Part shown: piece after piece, positions 1 to 12,314 of the stretch
Layout of the letters: every line of letters starts with the position of its first letter
Numbering within the stretch: the first letter of the stretch is position 1
Source of the DNA: Archegozetes longisetosus
Taxonomy: Eukaryota > Arthropoda > Arachnida > Sarcoptiformes > Trhypochthoniidae
DNA: 64,000 nt
Assembly: GCA_018873245.2 (NCBI GenBank)
Contig: JAEMBT020000006.1
Span: 11,974,387-12,038,386 of the forward strand
Reading direction: 5' to 3'
Position numbers and translations under genes: made by a program
Notes under the pieces: model-generated
What the model was told of the DNA's origin: nothing
Seen by the model: only the letters and a program-made list of their open reading frames with translations
The model's database searches: none

Positions 1-3000
1 TAATTCCTCTTGAATTTAGATTAACATCAGTTTGAATAGAATGTAAAGCTGATTGCATGTTTCTCACAATCTCTAATACTATTCGATGTCCATTTGAGTA
101 CTGTTCAGCGATATCTTTAATATCATATGGTTTGCAAGTAGCACTAAAGTGGCGTTTCGCTATTAAAAATCTAACGGCTAGTATGAATATGAAAGCATTC
201 TTTTCTTGAATGCTCAATGGACGATATTTGTGACCATATCTCGAAAAATTTTTTCTTATTTTAACTGTTAGATTTGGATTTTTATTAGCCCTATAGTACT
301 TCCAGGCACATTGTATCAGACAAGCAGCTGGAAATTTCCGTTTGTTTATTTCTCTTTGTCGCTGTTGTTCTTGAACCTGAAAATCAAGTATTTTATGTCG
401 ATTTGAGTTTCAGTTTTGAAAGTAACCTTCTATACCTTTAATGCTAGACCAGTTCCTAAAATACCAGATGGTAATGCAAATATTGAGACTCCTATTACTA
501 TACAAATGCTTGAAATCAATTTGCCCAATGGTGTAACTATTTGAAAAAATAATTGCGCCAAATTAAGTTAATCTGTAATTAGATTTGCTAAATGTGCGTT
601 AAAGAATCATTCAAGATCTCGAAACAAGTCAAGCTCAAGACATTCAATGATTCAATAATTTTCAAATTCTAACAAAACGTCTGTATCTATACACTACGAC
701 TAGTAATTTATTGAATGAGAGCGCGTTCAACAAATAAAAATAGTTCATAAACATGAATATAAGTTAGACCTAACTGTCATATTCCAAAACAACTAATTAC
801 TGTAAGTACAGTTATGTCAAAATAAATTTTAACAGCAAAAAAATTGAACTTTTTGAGATTAAATTTCAAGTTAAAAATAGGAATTAACTAGGAAGACAAA
901 TAAAAATTTTCTTCTATCAATAATTAGCTTTTGTTTCACTGGAAAAAATTTTTACAACATTTATTTTAAAAAATTTACTATGTTTAAGAATAATAATTGT
1001 CAATATTTGATCCAATGGCTGCCGTTTTGGATAATTAACCTGATTCTGTTAGGTATTGAACGATGCAAATTTTCAACAATATCTGTATCGTCCAATGTAT
1101 CCCATGAGTTCAAAATGAAGCTCTAAAGCTTCTCTCTATCTTTGACCTTGTCTTTTCTAATTTTCTTCGAAACTGACTCTTGAATTTCAGCTCAAATATT
1201 CTCAATATGGTTCATGTCAGCTAATTTCAATGGCCATTCAATAAAACCAGGGAGGCAGTTATTTTCAATAAGATACTTGTGTTGGTTTACTTGCATGAAT
1301 AGGGCTTCTTTTGGAAAAATATTAGAACATGACATTTTGAATAGAGTAGCGAATACTATCCCGTAGTTTTAGCAACCAAAATGATACCACATGCCACTAA
1401 TTATTTGATATTAATTTTTTAAAGTAAGATATACTACAGTACGCTTCATGCATTAAATTAAACTGAATCTATATGAATAATTGATTACACCTGCTATCAT
1501 TTTAGTAGTTTAGACTACAGGATGGTATTCGCTATCTTATCCAAAAATATTATCTATCGTGCATGAAATTAGGAAATAAGTTTGGCTGTAAAAAGCCTAT
1601 TGCAGGAAAACTACAGTTTCTAAGATATCACAGTATTTTTCAGAATTTAAATATCCATCAATTAGTGTTGGTTCCCTAAGTCCTAGGCCGCCTATAAATC
1701 CATAAAGATTGTAGGAGAATCGACGACTTTTAGTCTTACCAACTACTAGATCAGGCTCAAACCTTTCACCATCATATCTCTACATACTAACTTTGTCATT
1801 TAGATAGCTTGAGATATCTTCTTGTCTAAATTTCGCAACATAGTTTTCAAAAAAAATTTTGGTTAATGTAAAAATTGGTTAAATAATATAGCAACCAAAA
1901 ATAATGTCGCATATTATTTGCGTAATGTATATCTTTAAATGTCAAAATTTCCGCCGCAACTTTGATATTAGTCGAAGAAGTTCAAATTCTGATAAAATTG
2001 TGTGCGATATTTAAACATGATGACTCAATTTTTCAGTTATATTTCATTACCTATGAATATAAACGTATACTAACCTTCTAAAGTCAAAATTTGAATAATC
2101 AGCGAAATTTAGCCGATTTTGAATGTGATTCTCATTTGGCTCTTCCTTTTCAGTAGCTATTCTTTGCCTAAGACCGAAGGTTCTAATCGTTTGCTTACAG
2201 CTTGACAAGAAATATCTAAATCATGCTTTTCTACTATAACTTTAGCAGAAAGTTTGCGGTTTTCATAGCGACCAAAGGCATTCTTTCATTTTCTTCAACA
2301 ATAGTATTTTGTTATTTTTATCCCCGTTCCGACTTCACGCATAACTGTCTCACTAGTTTCTCACCTCTTTACTCAATATCTGATACAACTATGGCTACGA
2401 TTCAAGCTTCTAGCTACTAATCTAGAATTAAGACAAGCTTTATAAAGATCTAACATCTTGACTCTCTCATCAACTGTCGAATGAAGAGTCATTTTAGACT
2501 TATTTTTGTTTATATTTTTTCAAATAATTTCATGCTAAATAGCTGATTATTAGGTGATAAATGATTTTTTTGTTAATCATTCTTACATATCAGTCATAAC
2601 TGACTTATCTTCATTCAAAGTTATAAAGTTTTGGATTTGATTAATCATTCAAAAACTTTTATCTATCTGATATTACATATTCAGCGTTTTTAATGAAAAG
2701 ATGGTTTTAGCTGTCTGTCAGTAATTGACTGATGGAATTTATTTTGACATAATTGCGCGACAATCCACTCAATTATCTCAATATTACATTATAATTGAGC
2801 TTTTAAGTCAAAATTGCGGTCTAAAAAATTGAATTTTTATAATTAATTTATTTGATATAACTTTGCTTTTATTTGATTTTCTGCCTTCTGCTTAAAGATA
2901 AACAAATATTAATAGAAGAATCTGACTCTTTATGCAATAGAGTTCTAAACATGTTTGCATTATTTACCTGGAGCCACGTCTCCGTAACCGATAGTGCAAA

Positions 3001-3758
3001 GTGTTATTAATCCCCACCACATCGAGGCTGCAATGCTATCAAAACCTGGATTCACATCTTTCTCAGCAAAATACACTATAAATGATACGAACAGAAGCAT
3101 CAGAAATGCCACATAGAACGTGATTGCCAGATGTAGTCTCTGATCCCAAAATACTGAGACAATAAGCTTCCATGGTCTAAATCTACTCTCAAATACTTGG
3201 AAAATCCGAAGCCCTCTCAACGCAGTTGAAAGTAATTGTCCCTTAACTTGGAAAAATAGTACAGTCGATGACACTACGATCATCAGCAGATCAATGATTC
3301 GCAAAGGATTGCAAATAAATCGCAACTTTCCTTTGAAGCCGCGATATTTTAGTACGCATGATGACGACCACAAACGAGCCAGAAATTCGGCGCTGAAAAG
3401 TCCTAATATGAATGAGTCCATCAGTTTCAGGACTTTGTCTGCATTGTTCTCGAAATCTGAAATGATTTTTAATTAAACAAGTCTTCTACTTTAATTGTGT
3501 TTGAAGTCAATTTTTAAATTCATAACTGGTTGTACCTTTAATACTTGAAATAATTGTGAGAATCAAACAAGTGAAGACAACACAAGAAATAAATACTTGA
3601 TACCCAATGGCTAACAAACCAGTGGGCTTTTGAAGGAAGTTATAAATACGAGTCTTAATTTTGAAGTTTGTGTTTCTTTTAATCAATAAACAATTCATTT
3701 TTATTAATTGTTGACTTCTGCAACTTTCAGGTAACACAATTTCCTCAACAACTATCAA
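1..3758 (-). CDS. KCNQ-family voltage-gated potassium channel, 3' end cut by window edge
   Basis: Four exons are placed by GT-AG sites and KCNQ homology: 3758-3536 (S1, start uncertain), 3456-2968 (S2-S5 and pore), 536-436 (S6) and 376-1 (calmodulin-binding C-terminus, running off the window). Phases join cleanly. Visible parts are RIYNFLQKPTG before S1, SAEFLARLWSSSC in S2, the TIGYGD selectivity filter, FALPSGILGTGLALKVQ at the S6 gate (family FALPAGILGSGFALKVQ), an IQ-like helix (PAACLIQCAWKYY) and helix B with KPYDIKDIAEQYSNGH. KCNQ channels are plasma-membrane tetramers carrying slow M-type K+ currents. Odd points: the linker between helices A and B is very short, and S4 through the S4-S5 linker is five residues short, with Glu where the fourth voltage-sensor position is Arg. 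The 2.4-kb intron 2967-537 holds a transposon. The first exon may begin upstream of what I can see, so the start is the weakest part. Confidence 0.88.
810..2750 (-). mobile_element. Decayed Tc1-like DNA transposon inside a KCNQ intron
   Basis: The minus strand from 2492 to 1000 reads as a broken Tc1-type transposase. It has an N-terminal helix-turn-helix part (VDERVKMLDLYKACLNSRLV), a middle part (YGFIGGLGLREPTLIDG, NSEKYCDIL) and a C-terminal part with DMNHIENI where active elements have DLNPIENL, ending in a degraded helix. Several stops and frameshifts interrupt it, so it is dead. A short inverted match (TATGTCAAAATAAATT near 812-830 and its complement near 2740-2755) probably marks the ends. 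It lies wholly within the intron between the pore and S6 exons and should be spliced out. Confidence 0.75.
1340..1548. repeat. Small inverted-repeat insertion within the Tc1 relic
   Basis: About 65 bases at 1344-1408 match, imperfectly, the reverse complement of 1482-1545. A clear core is AGTAGCGAATACTATCC against AGATAGCGAATACCATCC. The block interrupts the transposase between its middle and C-terminal parts, so it looks like a MITE nested in the older element. A similar one-sided match (TAGCAACCAAAA) appears near 1888. Confidence 0.55.
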
Positions 3759-4440
3759 ATTTATTTTATCTATTAATTCTAGATAATAATTATCAATTTA
3801 ACTGTTGAAACTTGAAGGATCTAAAATACTTTTTAATTCACACCAAATGCATTTCAATACTACTGAATAAATTACTCTAGTTAATGAATTTCATTTCCGT
3901 TCATAAAATAACTAAATTGTTTGACACTTAATTAACTATTGCTTGATAACGATGATTCTCATATTTGGCAATTAAGTTTTTCGGATTAGAATGGAAAAAT
4001 TGTCTCCAAAAACAGTTTTTATTTGAGAAAACATTGTTTTAGTCGTGTTCACCAATATTAATGAGTTGATCACCAGCTGTTTGATTAAATTCTTTGTACT
4101 GACTCGTTAGTGGAGGTTTAATGCAAGGAATTAATAAATGAAATACTAATTTGAATTATTATATAGATCTAGTTTATCTTAAATATAAAAAATATTTTCT
4201 CACACTTTTCTTAAATAAATAACACGTAACCCATTTTAAGGGTTAATTTTATAAAATAAAGGCTTATTATTTTACCCTTCAACTTAAGATTTATTATTTA
4301 CATGTGCTCTTTTCACCATTTAAAATAATGTCTACACTGAACAAACAGTTCAAACATCTTTCAAACATCTAAACAAACCCAGTCTTCTGTAGTATTTAAA
4401 CCAATAATTGAATTATAATTTAAAAAATACATCAAAATAG
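3759..4440. other. Intergenic, nothing recognised
   Basis: AT-rich spacer between the first visible KCNQ exon and the 3' end of the fatty acyl-CoA reductase. It may contain a KCNQ 5' exon or promoter, but I could not identify one. Confidence 0.5.
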
Positions 4441-7400
4441 TTAGTACAAAGTTAATAATGAAGTAAATTTAGAAATAGTCCAATAGAAACTGAATGCCAC
4501 GAGTGAATACCAGAAGAGCAAAAATAGGCGATAGCCATAAATAACTCTGAAAAAAGTTAGACAAGTTTGACATAAGTTTAACTCAAGTACTGTTTAATAA
4601 AGTTTTATATACTTTTGGAGCCTTTTTCTGGCCTTAGGAATATTGTCATCACTTTCTTTCAGTAAATATCTTCTGCCTCCGATCCACGCGTTTTTTGCCA
4701 AAAAATTCCAGTCAACTTCTGAAACGTTAAAGTTAAGATTTCGTGCATCGAATGGTGATTGAATTTCCAAAGTGTTGATTAGGTTTTGAGTGTTTATCGA
4801 GTGAAATTTCCATTGTTTTAACCAGAAATAAGATAGCATTTGAAATCCTGCATGCATTCGGTGCGTTACAGAAACCAAACTATAAAATAATTGAAAGGGT
4901 TATCTATTTTCAAGTAGGCTAATTGGATACGGTAGCGATTGAAATTTGAATTAAATCTATTGAATGTTTAGACTACAATGACTAAAAGAGCCAAGTCTGT
5001 TAGTTCATCAGAGTTGATTAAATTGATTACATGTGTCAACTTATTGGATAACATCTTAAACTACAAGAACTTAATCGCTACTCTATTCAAAAAGTTCATA
5101 CATAGGCTTGTATCCCAAAATCCAAATAATAGTATCAACGAAATAAGCGAATAGTAAATGCGATATCATCATTGTTAGCCATACTCTTAACTTTGAAGGT
5201 CTAGCCTTAGGTACACCGGCGTGCGGACGAACTATTTTCATGGAAGGGCTATCCAGTTGTGCAAGTCTAAAATATTCGATTATATCTTGGACAGGTGGTG
5301 TGTTGTGCGGTTCACTCGCCAAGTGGTATATCTGTATATCTTTCGGCTTATGACTGGCCACATACCAGGCAGCAGTTATTAAGGCATTGCATGTAAAATC
5401 GACGGGAATGAAGCTGATTCTCTTATCGAGGTCATAGTCAGCTATTCTCATGATGCCTAAAGATCCCATTAATGCCAATCCAGCCGGGCCATTGAAGTTA
5501 TCAATCCATCCTGAAATCGGTTCTTCATATGTGCTTACAACTACAGACGGACGAACTATAGCTGTCGGTACATCACCTCTTTCGTTGAGCACTACATGTT
5601 CGGCCAATGCTTTTGCGAAAGTGTAGAAATTGGGTCGACCCTCAAGTAGTGGTTTCGTGTACCTGTTTAATGACATTCACCTTTAATTTTTTATTTATCT
5701 TACAACACTTTTATGGCACCTATCAGCTAGAAATGTTTATAATTGATCTAAAATAATTTAATTTAATTACTTTTCTAACTCGATGTCGTTCATGGTCTCG
5801 ACTGCATGAATCACTTGATCAGGAGTTACTTTCATGGGATATATCTTTTCCTCCAGGTCTTCTTTCTGACAGAAAGCATAAGCAGTTGAAGTGTGAACCA
5901 ATACAGACAAATTTTTGACTTGTTTGCATAAATTCAATAGCGATTTGGTGCCAATTAAGTTATGAGTGACGGCATCGCGTATTGGCTCGCTAAACTTTAC
6001 ATCTCCAGCAACATGAAATATAACCGACACCTTATCTATTATAAGTTTACGGTCGGAATCCTGTGTATTCAATAAATAACACGATTTAGACTTTTTTGTT
6101 TATTTTCAAGTGAATAATGAGCTATTTCCTATGAAAGTTTTTAAGTAAAACTAAAATAGTTAATTTCCCCTCAAGTCACACTTCTCCCAATCTAGATGAG
6201 AAATTAAGGAAATGGAAAGAATTCGACATTCAACTCATGTTAATAAATTTTATTTAAATGCAATGAAGCCATAGTTAGAAAATAATTACATTATTATCGA
6301 TTTTGGAACTTTAAGAAAAATCGCATATTTTATCTTAATTAAACAAAATTTGATGGCCATTCAAGTTAGTTGGCAAATCAAATTTCTCTAAATCTCCCAT
6401 TTCTGATTATCTAAATTCTGTATCTGAATTTATTGGTACTATTTCAATGTCGCTAATCATCTAAAAATTAAAATCATAAGACTATCTCGTGAATTGATCA
6501 ATTGAATTAATTAAAAACTTAATGAAACTTTATTTTAAATATAATGGATCAGACTGGATTTTCATGGTGAAAATATTACTTATCAGTATAAATCATCTAA
6601 GCCTTCAAAATATCTAGTGGCTAATCACATGAAAATTTAATATGATTAGCAAGCAGCATACGTGCCAAGGTATCACGGTTTCCTAAAGGTTAAGGTTGGA
6701 TTTATATTCTTATATACCTTCAAGCCCATTTCGGGTAACGATAAGTCTCCTTCGATAGGAACCACTTTGTGTCCAATTTTGTTGACATCTATGGCAAAAC
6801 TGAACAGTTTGGAATTGAAGAGATTTTTGCATCTTTCTTCCACTGATTGCCCTTCTTTCTTCTTATGAGTATGTAGATCTTGTCAATTCCATTGCAAAAG
6901 CGGAGCAGTTTTTCGACTAAAACCTTAAATTATACGAAGAGAAAATAATCAGATTATAGTAAAATTAAATCATTTTTTATCATCTTTATTCACGATTAGT
7001 CGTACACTAAATTTTATACTTGATTCTTGGCATAAAAACTTTATACTACATTCAGCACTAGTAAAAGTAATTCAGGTCTAAATCTAAATGCTTATCACCA
7101 GCTATCGGCTATAAAAGTGAATTCAAGTTATTGGGTTTCTGTTTTATTGTGCAATCAGTTTAAGGTCCGCCGCGAGAATAATTTGGATTGAGGTCCCGTG
7201 CAATATATCATTACTGTCTGAGTCTAATCTTTACCGAAAAATAACAAGAATAAATGAAATATTGATTTCTGTTTAAGACAGAATTTTAACTTTTATTTCA
7301 AAGTTTTTTAATTTGTTTCCAAAAGCATTGAGTGACTTGAGATCAATTTATATCTAATGGAAATTTTTATTCTAACTTGCGAAGTAAATAAGATAAATGA

Positions 7401-9422
7401 CTTGATGTGCATAAATAGTCTATAAATGGAATATGACGTATGAAAAAGAGCTCAGACAAACAAATTACTAATGATTCCATTAATTTTGATATGAGGAAGT
7501 TTCGGAACTTTTAATTAATTAGCCTTCGACAATTTTCTGTTCATTAACATTTGACACAAATGACTGCGAGACATGTACATATTTTACATAACACAAATTT
7601 TTAGGAAAAAAGTGAGAGTCAATGTTCTTTCTTTAAATAAGAGGACAATCTCTAACATTGAAACTCAATAACTAATAAAGAAATCAAAAGATAGATAAGT
7701 CTCAAAATGGTATTGGAAAATGCAGAGTGATTGTTATTGAACAACAAAAAGACCACCTAACTCTTCAAGCTTAAATCTTATTCTAATAGAAAATTAATAA
7801 AATGAAAAATAAAACGGTTATTATAAAGTTCCATCCTCAAAATATCAAACGATGATCTCACTTTAATTTACTATGATCTTTTACACTTTTCTTGTATAAC
7901 ACAGTCTTTCAAAGTCAACTAGTGAGAAAAAATTAATTAAACTTTTGATTGATAATGGAGACTTTAGCACCAAATTGATCTTCAACAATAAATGTCAACT
8001 TAAAGCTGAAAAAAGATGAAACGATTACGAGCCGTTTCTCCGAGTTCAATTCACTCAAATACCATTCCCTGAATTTGTAAAAAGGTGATTTTATCTATTG
8101 AGAGATATTTCTTGAAATCACGTATTTTCTGAAATAAAATCTCGATTCTATAGCAGTGCCGCAACTGAAAATGTGATAAAAAAAACCCCACCCAACATTT
8201 TCCAGGTGCTGAAAAAGCCTAATTTTTTACAGAAACAATCTTAAAATGTAATCGGATTTTATATTTGTACAGTCACAAATTAAGTTAAGAATACTATAAG
8301 CAATAAAAATAACCTAATTTAAGCTGGAAATTTATCGTATTGCATTGAAATATTAGATTCTGACCTCTCTAGACATTATTTGCTGACTCTACACTGTTCT
8401 ACAGTACAGTAAATATACTGCAATTCACTCACCATAGGCTAACATTTTTTTCAAGCGTTTTTTTTGGACTCTATTGCTTATGCTTTAGCATTATATAGCA
8501 ATTAATTTTAATTTTGTCTTAATTTCTATATTTTTGACTAAACTATTGGCATAGTAAAAGTTAATAAGGCTAGATTTACTTATAAATGGAGAACTTTGAT
8601 GGTTAGCTGAGAAGATATTTTTGTATCTTAGGCGACAACTTTCAACATTCGTAAGTATTGACAAAGCATTGAATTTGCTTACAATACAAAATTTGAATAT
8701 TTGCGTATGTATTAAAAAACACTACAATGATAATCAACGCATTGTACGATAGTCGCTCTAAAATATAAAAATATCTTCCCAGTTATACCCGTATATAAAT
8801 TGAGTGCAATGGTAAATTAGCGATAAAACTGGACTAATTTAAAGCTTAGACACATTGCTCAGTTTGAGTTTTATTTATTTACAACTAAATATAAATTTTT
8901 GTTTTTTCAGACCTCAAAATCTTATTAATTGATTAATATGAGGAAAAATTCTGAAGTTTTTAGTAATTTAGCGAACTTACATTTGAATGTCAGCTTTCGG
9001 CCAATAATGACCTCATTATCCGAAAATTTAGTGATAATCAAGTTTAATTCAAAGCATATGTGAAAGTTCACTGTCAGCTATGCTAACGCAAACTTGAAAG
9101 TTAGGCAAAACATTAAAAAATTAAATAAAAGTGAAAGTAGGTGAAAAGTGGTTAACTTTTCTTTTTTATCAATATTTTCGCAAAATACGAATTCAAACTT
9201 CAACTTAAACTAAATTTATAGAGTGGAATATAAATAAAATTTTTAAAGCTGAAGCCACTATAATTCAATAGAGAGCTCTACAGTAATCTATACTGCTAAA
9301 ATATTGATAATTTTGATAATATCAATAGAAAAAATAATTACTTTTCCGACAAATCCAGTCGCACCAGTGATGAAAATACTTCTTCCATCGAAAAATTCAC
9401 GAATCAACGATGTCTCTTTCAT
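4441..9422 (-). CDS. Fatty acyl-CoA reductase, six exons, one-base frameshift in exon 2
   Basis: Exons are 9422-9342, 6923-6718, 6060-5771, 5662-5102, 4879-4613 and 4546-4441. All junctions are GT-AG with matching phases, giving about 504 residues, the usual length. The enzyme family reduces acyl-CoA to fatty alcohol with NADPH for waxes and surface lipids, in ER or peroxisomal membranes. The start ATG opens MKETSLIREFF, followed by the nucleotide-binding GATGFVGK at residues 20-27. Exon 3 carries HTSTAY, exon 4 the catalytic YTFAK (YxxxK) and a VRPSVV strand, and exons 5-6 the male-sterility domain (IDW-type NVSEVDWNFLAKN, RRYLLKE) and a hydrophobic C-terminal helix. Exon 2 reads LLRFCNGIDKIYILIRR and then needs one extra G in the run at 6850-6852 to continue as GQSVEERCKNLF. 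As written, the reading frame breaks there. Either this is a recent pseudogene or the base was lost in sequencing; all else is open. Confidence 0.87.
6924..9341. other. Long first intron of the acyl-CoA reductase gene
   Basis: A 2.4-kb AT-rich stretch between exon 1 and exon 2, with canonical ends (donor GTAATT at 9341, acceptor TTTAAG at 6924). I see no coding segment, transposon end or RNA gene in it. Confidence 0.6.
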
Positions 9423-10760
9423 TATTAGAATAGCTTAACTCTAACTAATTAATTAAACTAAAATTAGTTTAATAAAAAACAAGACTGACTAATAAGTTAT
9501 CAATACTAGAAATTGATAAAACAATCAATTGATAAATTAGAGACAGCTATTGTCAAGTCTTCATAAGAGATGTTTGACTTATAAAAACTTCTCGACAGTT
9601 ATGTTGCAGCCGTTAGAGAAATTAAATGTAACTTTTCGTCTCTCTTAACGATTTAGTTCAATGTTGAAACACTTTTGATAACAAAACGAATTTGATGTTA
9701 GAGCCAGGGAAAAGATGTGCTTTAAATATTACCATATCTTATATACACTACAAACAACCGAGAATTGGAAAAATTTTACAGCCCTTAGACTTACGCCCAT
9801 AACATGGAAAATATGAATTCAAAGAAAAAGTTAATTTCCATTAGCTAAAAGTATTGAAAAGCTCGAGGACAAACAATTTCACTATCATTTTCTTTAATCA
9901 AAAACTAAATAACAAGTTTTTCTGCTTTAATTTTATAAATGAAGAGTAAAGTTGTGTTAATTGAAAATTGGGTCATTAAGCAGTATAAATGTTGAAGCGA
10001 TTACTTATTGTTTTATATCTGTAACAATTTTTTATGCTAATCACTTACAAGTTATCCAATCGATAGTCAAATTCTTAAGTAGATTATGTGATCTTTTAAT
10101 TCGATCCTTTTTACCGTTAATTTCAGGTTTTTCTAATTGCAACATTCGAGCACTTTTTGGATAATTTTTCAAAACATATGTATTAAATACCTAGTAAAGG
10201 TTTTCAGACAATATTAATCGTTGCACTAAATTTAATTTTTTCTTATAGATTTATTCTTAAGTAATTAATGTTTATCTAGAATTTTTCCTTAGTTTATATA
10301 AATCGGAATTGAGAACATGAGCCGATAGATAATCTATACGACAAACTTTTATTAAACTATTATTTCTGAATAATTTTAAAGTTTATAGAACTTTATTAGA
10401 TTGAAATCTTAAGTCAGACTGATTAATTGATCTTAATGGGGTTTTAATTTGAAGCCTTTCAATAATTTAATAGCTGAAGTCTGACGAAACAATATTGATA
10501 TTGATTAATAGTCAATTGACAATATGTCTATAATTTAAGTGGGATATGGCCCATTTCAATTAATACATTATAGTTCATAATCATTATAATTCTGTTCGCA
10601 TTCAAATAGATCTAGTTTTCACCACTCGATACCAACTGAGCTTAGACTTTTCAAATTTCAAACCTCAATTGTAATTATCAATATATTAATTATTGCAGTT
10701 TAAAGAATAAATTTATTTTGTATTAACAAAACTATAGTTTTCCAGAATTTAACAAGAATC
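9423..10760. other. Intergenic, nothing recognised
   Basis: AT-rich spacer between the acyl-CoA reductase start and the 3' side of the poly(A)-binding protein gene. The reductase promoter should lie just above 9422, but no clear TATA motif stands out. Confidence 0.45.
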
Positions 10761-10795
10761 TACAGAATTTTCTGAATATGGGTGTTACAAAAAGT

Positions 10796-10832
10796 AATTA
10801 TAATAATAGCAATAATAATAATAATAATAATG
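10796..10832. repeat. AAT trinucleotide microsatellite
   Basis: Run of AAT/ATA units, slightly imperfect on the left, about 80 bases beyond the stop codon of the poly(A)-binding protein gene and therefore in its likely 3' UTR. Confidence 0.85.
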
Positions 10833-10910
10833 ACAGACATGAAACTGTACCTGAAAATAAAGAAAGTTAAAAGATAATAAATAAAATAAAATAATAGGAT
10901 TATAAAAGCA

Positions 10911-12314
10911 TTAATAAAACTTAAGCCGGCGCTGACGTCTAATATCATTCCAAGATTGAGACGCTTGTGATTGCATACCACTTGCAAGTGCATTCAAAGC
11001 CATCGCGGGATTGGCAGCAAAAGTCATGGCAGCGGCTGCTGGATTAAAGGCTGCGGGAATAATACGTGAATGTGGATGCGGTTGTGAGTCATGCTGGTGT
11101 CCCATTGATTGGTTGATCATTGGATAGACTCGCATTCCTGTTCCGTTCATTTGTTGTATGTGTCGTGACATCAGGTAAGCTTTACGTTCCTCTTTGGTCT
11201 GTGCCAACGCCACATATAATGGTTTTGTTGTCTGAATTCTATTATTCATTTCATTGATTGCTTTATGGGCTTCTTCTTCAGTTGAGAAACAAACGAAACC
11301 AAAACCTCTCGATCTCTTGGCAGAATCGGTCATAACTTTAGCCGAAGTGACTGTACCGAACGCTGAGAACTCGTTACCCAGTTTCTGATCATCAAAAGAG
11401 TCGTCTAAATTCTTAACATATAAATTAACTCCTTTGTAGAGATTCATTCGTTTTAATCTCAATTCTTCAAATTTACGTCTCAGCTCTTCCAGTCGTTCGG
11501 CTTTCTTTTGTGCGCGATTTACATAAAGATGTTTTCCATCGGCCATCTCTTTGTTATTCAATTGTTGACATGCATTCTCTGCCATTTCTGACTCTTCGAA
11601 CGACACAAAACCGAAACATTTACTCTTTCCGTTCTCGTCGGTCATCACTTTAGTTGATACCACTCTACCGAACGGCTCGAATAATTCTCGTAACTTTCTG
11701 TCGTCACAATCATCGGTCAAGTTCTTAACGTAAATATTAGTAAAATGCTTAGACTTATCAATCGTTCTATTCTGGCGTTCATTTCTTGGAACAAATTTGC
11801 CGACAAATACTTTTTTGCCATTGAGTAACATTCCATTCACTTTGTTGATAGCGTTGTTGGCCGCTTCGTCCGACTGGAAATGAACAAATCCATAGCCTTT
11901 ACTAAATCCATGCGAGTCTTGGGCCACTTTACACGACAAGATATTACCAAACGTTGAGAAAGTATCGAATAAAACGCTATTATCGATCGATTTGTCCAAA
12001 CTCTTGATGAATATATTGCCGATGCCTGACTTACGCAAAGATGGGTCGCGTTGTGACCACATTATACGGACTGATCTTCCTTTTATCACATTGAAGTTCA
12101 TTGACTCGAGAGCTTTTTCGGCATCTGATGACTCTTGGAAATTGACATAAGCGTAACCGAGAGATCGTCTCGTAACGATATCACGACAAACACGTATTGA
12201 AAGAACCGGTCCGGCTGTCGAGAACTTCTCAAACAGCATGGCTTCAGTCACATCAGGTGCCAAATTTCCAACATATAGTGAAGTGTTCGGATAAATAGGT
12301 CCTGAAGTAGTCAT
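10911..12314 (-). CDS. Cytoplasmic poly(A)-binding protein-like, four RRMs, no MLLE domain
   Basis: A single uninterrupted frame of 467 codons. Four RNA-recognition motifs are in PABPC order: residues about 11-88 (RNP2 LYVGNL, RNP1 LGYAYVNF), 99-175 ([14 protein letters not shown]), 192-268 ([14 protein letters not shown]) and 297-373 ([14 protein letters not shown]). The diagnostic [13 protein letters not shown] follows RRM4, then a short Ala/Met-rich linker ends in [19 protein letters not shown] proteins bind poly(A) tails and support translation through eIF4G. Canonical ones are about 630 residues and end in an MLLE/PABC peptide-binding domain; this one stops 160 residues early and no such domain follows. 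Lack of introns beside intron-rich neighbours suggests a retrogene, but I see no poly(A) tail or flanking duplication, so it is old or its intronlessness has another cause. The frame is intact, so it is probably functional. Confidence 0.9.
   Translation of the reverse strand: MTTSGPIYPNTSLYVGNLAPDVTEAMLFEKFSTAGPVLSIRVCRDIVTRRSLGYAYVNFQESSDAEKALESMNFNVIKGRSVRIMWSQRDPSLRKSGIGNIFIKSLDKSIDNSVLFDTFSTFGNILSCKVAQDSHGFSKGYGFVHFQSDEAANNAINKVNGMLLNGKKVFVGKFVPRNERQNRTIDKSKHFTNIYVKNLTDDCDDRKLRELFEPFGRVVSTKVMTDENGKSKCFGFVSFEESEMAENACQQLNNKEMADGKHLYVNRAQKKAERLEELRRKFEELRLKRMNLYKGVNLYVKNLDDSFDDQKLGNEFSAFGTVTSAKVMTDSAKRSRGFGFVCFSTEEEAHKAINEMNNRIQTTKPLYVALAQTKEERKAYLMSRHIQQMNGTGMRVYPMINQSMGHQHDSQPHPHSRIIPAAFNPAAAAMTFAANPAMALNALASGMQSQASQSWNDIRRQRRLKFY

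Noticed and set aside
5083..5101. Continuation of reductase exon 4 to a stop (PMYELFE)
   Set aside because: A donor at 5101 and acceptor at 4880 join in phase to give GYKPILVSVTHRMH, which fits the family; the in-frame stop is intronic.
6662..6868. Plus-strand frame opposite acyl-CoA reductase exon 2
   Set aside because: Antisense shadow of a conserved exon.
9961..10164. Plus-strand 67-codon frame
   Set aside because: AT-rich random frame with no ATG at its beginning and no recognisable motif.
10760..10993. Minus-strand frame rich in Ile/Phe next to the poly(A)-binding protein gene
   Set aside because: It comes from the AAT microsatellite and overlaps the real C-terminus in another frame.
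10911..12314. Recent retroposition signature (poly(A) tail, flanking duplication) for the poly(A)-binding gene
   Set aside because: No A-tract follows the gene on its sense strand and no flanking repeat was found.
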